Positions 4,845-5,657 of a stretch of 5,657 bases of DNA are shown piece after piece (positions within the stretch are counted from its first letter, which is position 1; each line of letters opens with the position of its first letter). A program made the position numbers and the translations under genes. The notes beneath the pieces were generated by a model that saw only the letters and a list, made by a program, of their open reading frames with translations, did not search any database and was not told the DNA's origin. The DNA is from an uncultured Eubacteriales bacterium (lineage in GTDB: Bacteria > Bacillota > Clostridia > Oscillospirales > Oscillospiraceae). The stretch is taken from assembly GCA_902475515.1 (NCBI GenBank), contig CABSAB010000109.1, forward strand, positions 1 to 5,657, in the 5' to 3' direction.

Positions 4845-5313
4845 ATGTATATGACAGCTCTTTCTCTAAAAGCTGCCGAATGTGTGGATTATTTTCTTCG
4901 CTCAAAGCCGGCATAAAGGCCATATACCGGCACTTTTGATAGCTTTCTCCATCCATGGAAAAGGTGTATCCCATGACGCATTTCGGGTTGCAGTCCTCCG
5001 GATTCAGCAGCCGCTTGCACGCAGACGCCTTTCGGATGTCCTTTTTCATCTTCTCCGGCAGTCCATCTAAAAAATCCTGATACTTTGCGATATGCTCCAG
5101 GTAAAGGCGGATCTTCATTCCGCTTTTCCGGGACACATAGGTTGCCAGCGTCCGCTTTGTCTCTGCACGCACATAGGAAACTACATAACCGCTCTTGGCG
5201 GTTTTGATATCACAGCTGCATCCCTGCGCCGTCAGATCCTCATGGAGCTGAACTACAAAATCCCGAAACCGTACATCGACATTCTCCAGAAACCTGTTAA
5301 ATTGTTCTTCCAC
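4843..5313 (-). CDS. Uncharacterised conserved protein with four C-terminal cysteines, GTG start
   Basis: Function unknown; 156 residues, soluble, no signal peptide or membrane segment. The N-terminal part (about 5-90) looks like a mixed alpha/beta fold: FRDFVVQLHEDL helix, then strands SGYVVSYV, TKRTLATYVSRKSGMKIRLYL, then a helix and a LPEKMKKDI segment. The C-terminal part has Cys99 (ACKRLL), Cys108 and Cys112 (DCNPKC), the GYTFSMDGESYQKCRY stretch with Cys128, and a short helix. I recall similar CKRL...CNPxC...YQKCRY proteins as hypotheticals in Clostridia, without assigned function. The spacing C-x8-C-x3-C-x15-C could bind zinc or form disulfides. The GTG at 5313 is chosen because AAGGAG (5322-5327) lies 8 nt before it; the in-frame ATG at 5364 has no ribosome site. 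It lies between an AraC-type regulator and the VOC gene and probably shares their transcript. Confidence 0.8.
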   Translation of the reverse strand: MEEQFNRFLENVDVRFRDFVVQLHEDLTAQGCSCDIKTAKSGYVVSYVRAETKRTLATYVSRKSGMKIRLYLEHIAKYQDFLDGLPEKMKKDIRKASACKRLLNPEDCNPKCVMGYTFSMDGESYQKCRYMAFMPALSEENNPHIRQLLEKELSYT

Positions 5314-5321
5314 GTTTTTGG

Positions 5322-5327
5322 CTCCTT
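5322..5327 (-). promoter_or_regulatory. Ribosome binding site setting the GTG start at 5313
   Basis: AAGGAG on the minus strand is separated by 8 nt (CCAAAAAC) from the GTG at 5313-5311. There is no comparable site before the ATG at 5364, so 17 codons are removed from the longest reading. Confidence 0.75.
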
Positions 5328-5356
5328 CATCCGTATTCGGGCCTTGGCCCGGCAAT

Positions 5357-5374
5357 GGTATCATACCGTATCAC
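5357..5374. repeat. Palindromic GGTATCATACCGTATCAC motif, first copy, in the AraC-unknown gene gap
   Basis: GGTAT(5357-5361)-C-ATACC(5363-5367) is an inverted repeat that continues into GTATCAC. The segment 5361-5374 matches 5561-5574 at 13 of 14 positions. It lies in the 87-bp gap between the AraC-type gene and the GTG at 5313, where an operator could sit. Confidence 0.5.
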
Positions 5375-5400
5375 GGCATAGCTTGTCTTGTAAAAATGCG

Positions 5401-5657
5401 TCATTTTATGATACCGCCATACCGCAGGGCTTCGGAAATGGACATTCCATGGTGGGCCGAAAAGCTGTGGAGCAGATGGGCCTGGTCGTAAAAGCCCAGC
5501 GCCGCTACCTCGTCCTGAATGTCGAACCTTCCTTTTGTCAGCAAGTTCCGCCACAGGCTTTGATACCGTATCACCCCGGCCAGGGCCTTGGGTGATACGC
5601 CAAGCTCCCGCGCAAACCGCCGTTCCATGGTCCGGCTGGAGCGGGAGGAGTTTACCC
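5401..5657 (-). CDS. AraC-family transcriptional regulator, C-terminal DNA-binding part (cut by window edge)
   Basis: DNA-binding regulator; 84 C-terminal residues are visible and the ligand-binding N-terminal part is off the window. The reading frame stays open to the edge (VNSSRSSRT before MERRF), so the ATG at 5628 is internal. The segment RSSRTMERRFARELGVSPKALAGVIRY contains the recognition helix of the first helix-turn-helix plus the linker. The second follows: GRFDIQDEVAALGFYDQAHLLHSFSAHHGMSISEAL, with the hallmark GFYDQAH and the closing G-M-S. The protein ends ALRYGGIIK without the common Pro-x-x-Tyr-Arg ending. It precedes the four-cysteine protein and the VOC gene on the same strand, so it is a candidate regulator of both. 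Confidence 0.88.
   Translation of the reverse strand, partial: VNSSRSSRTMERRFARELGVSPKALAGVIRYQSLWRNLLTKGRFDIQDEVAALGFYDQAHLLHSFSAHHGMSISEALRYGGIIK
5561..5573. repeat. Perfect palindrome TGATACCGTATCA, second copy, inside the AraC-type gene
   Basis: TGATAC (5561-5566) and GTATCA (5568-5573) are exact inverted arms around one base. The copy is coding (VIRYQ) in the AraC-type gene. Further TGATAC half-sites lie at 5409-5414 and 5593-5598. A shared regulator site is possible, but a codon-level coincidence cannot be excluded. Confidence 0.45.

Noticed and set aside
5314..5364. ATG at 5364 as the start of the four-cysteine protein
   Set aside because: No ribosome site before it; the added 17 residues overlap the palindromic gap, whereas the GTG at 5313 has AAGGAG at ideal spacing.

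Overview
The window reads as chromosomal DNA of a GC-rich gut-type Firmicute (class Clostridia, probably Oscillospiraceae or a relative). The signs are S-layer-homology (SLH) domains, strong AGGAGG-type ribosome sites, an FMN riboswitch driving a stand-alone riboflavin ECF transporter gene, and a DUF4830 protein. No phage, IS, CRISPR, tRNA or rRNA is visible. The two edge genes are cut by the window.

Layout. (1) 1-413, minus: N-terminal part of a sugar-type ABC transporter ATPase (MsmK/UgpC family). Its 221-bp upstream gap (414-634) holds a promoter and a 13-bp perfect inverted repeat that looks like an operator; the rest of that gap (522-634) shows nothing I can name. (2) 635-2692, minus: a two-gene unit, an RsuA-family 16S rRNA pseudouridine synthase followed 3 nt later by a secreted SGNH-fold hydrolase with three C-terminal SLH domains. 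(3) 2784-3251, plus: a small membrane-anchored DUF4830 protein, divergent from rsuA across about 90 bp. (4) 3343-4318, plus: a near-consensus sigma-A promoter, an FMN riboswitch with unusual extra hairpins, an expression platform able to mask the ribosome site, and ribU. A strong terminator at 4333-4372 separates this unit from the convergent genes. (5) 4371-5657, minus: an apparent operon of an AraC-type regulator (C-terminal part only), an uncharacterised four-cysteine protein with a GTG start, and a VOC-superfamily (glyoxalase-like) protein with a C-terminal helix-turn-helix-like tail.

How the parts work together. The best-understood unit is riboflavin import: FMN made from imported riboflavin should bind the leader RNA and shut off ribU. 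The pseudouridine synthase and the SLH hydrolase look translationally coupled but have no obvious shared function. The AraC/unknown/VOC cluster resembles a small inducible stress or detoxification unit, but no substrate can be read from the sequence.

Most of the window is ordinary. The points most worth a second look are the operator-like repeat before the ABC gene, the extra hairpins in loops L2 and L6 of the FMN aptamer, the missing loop of about 17 residues next to the catalytic Asp of the pseudouridine synthase, and the unknown four-cysteine protein.
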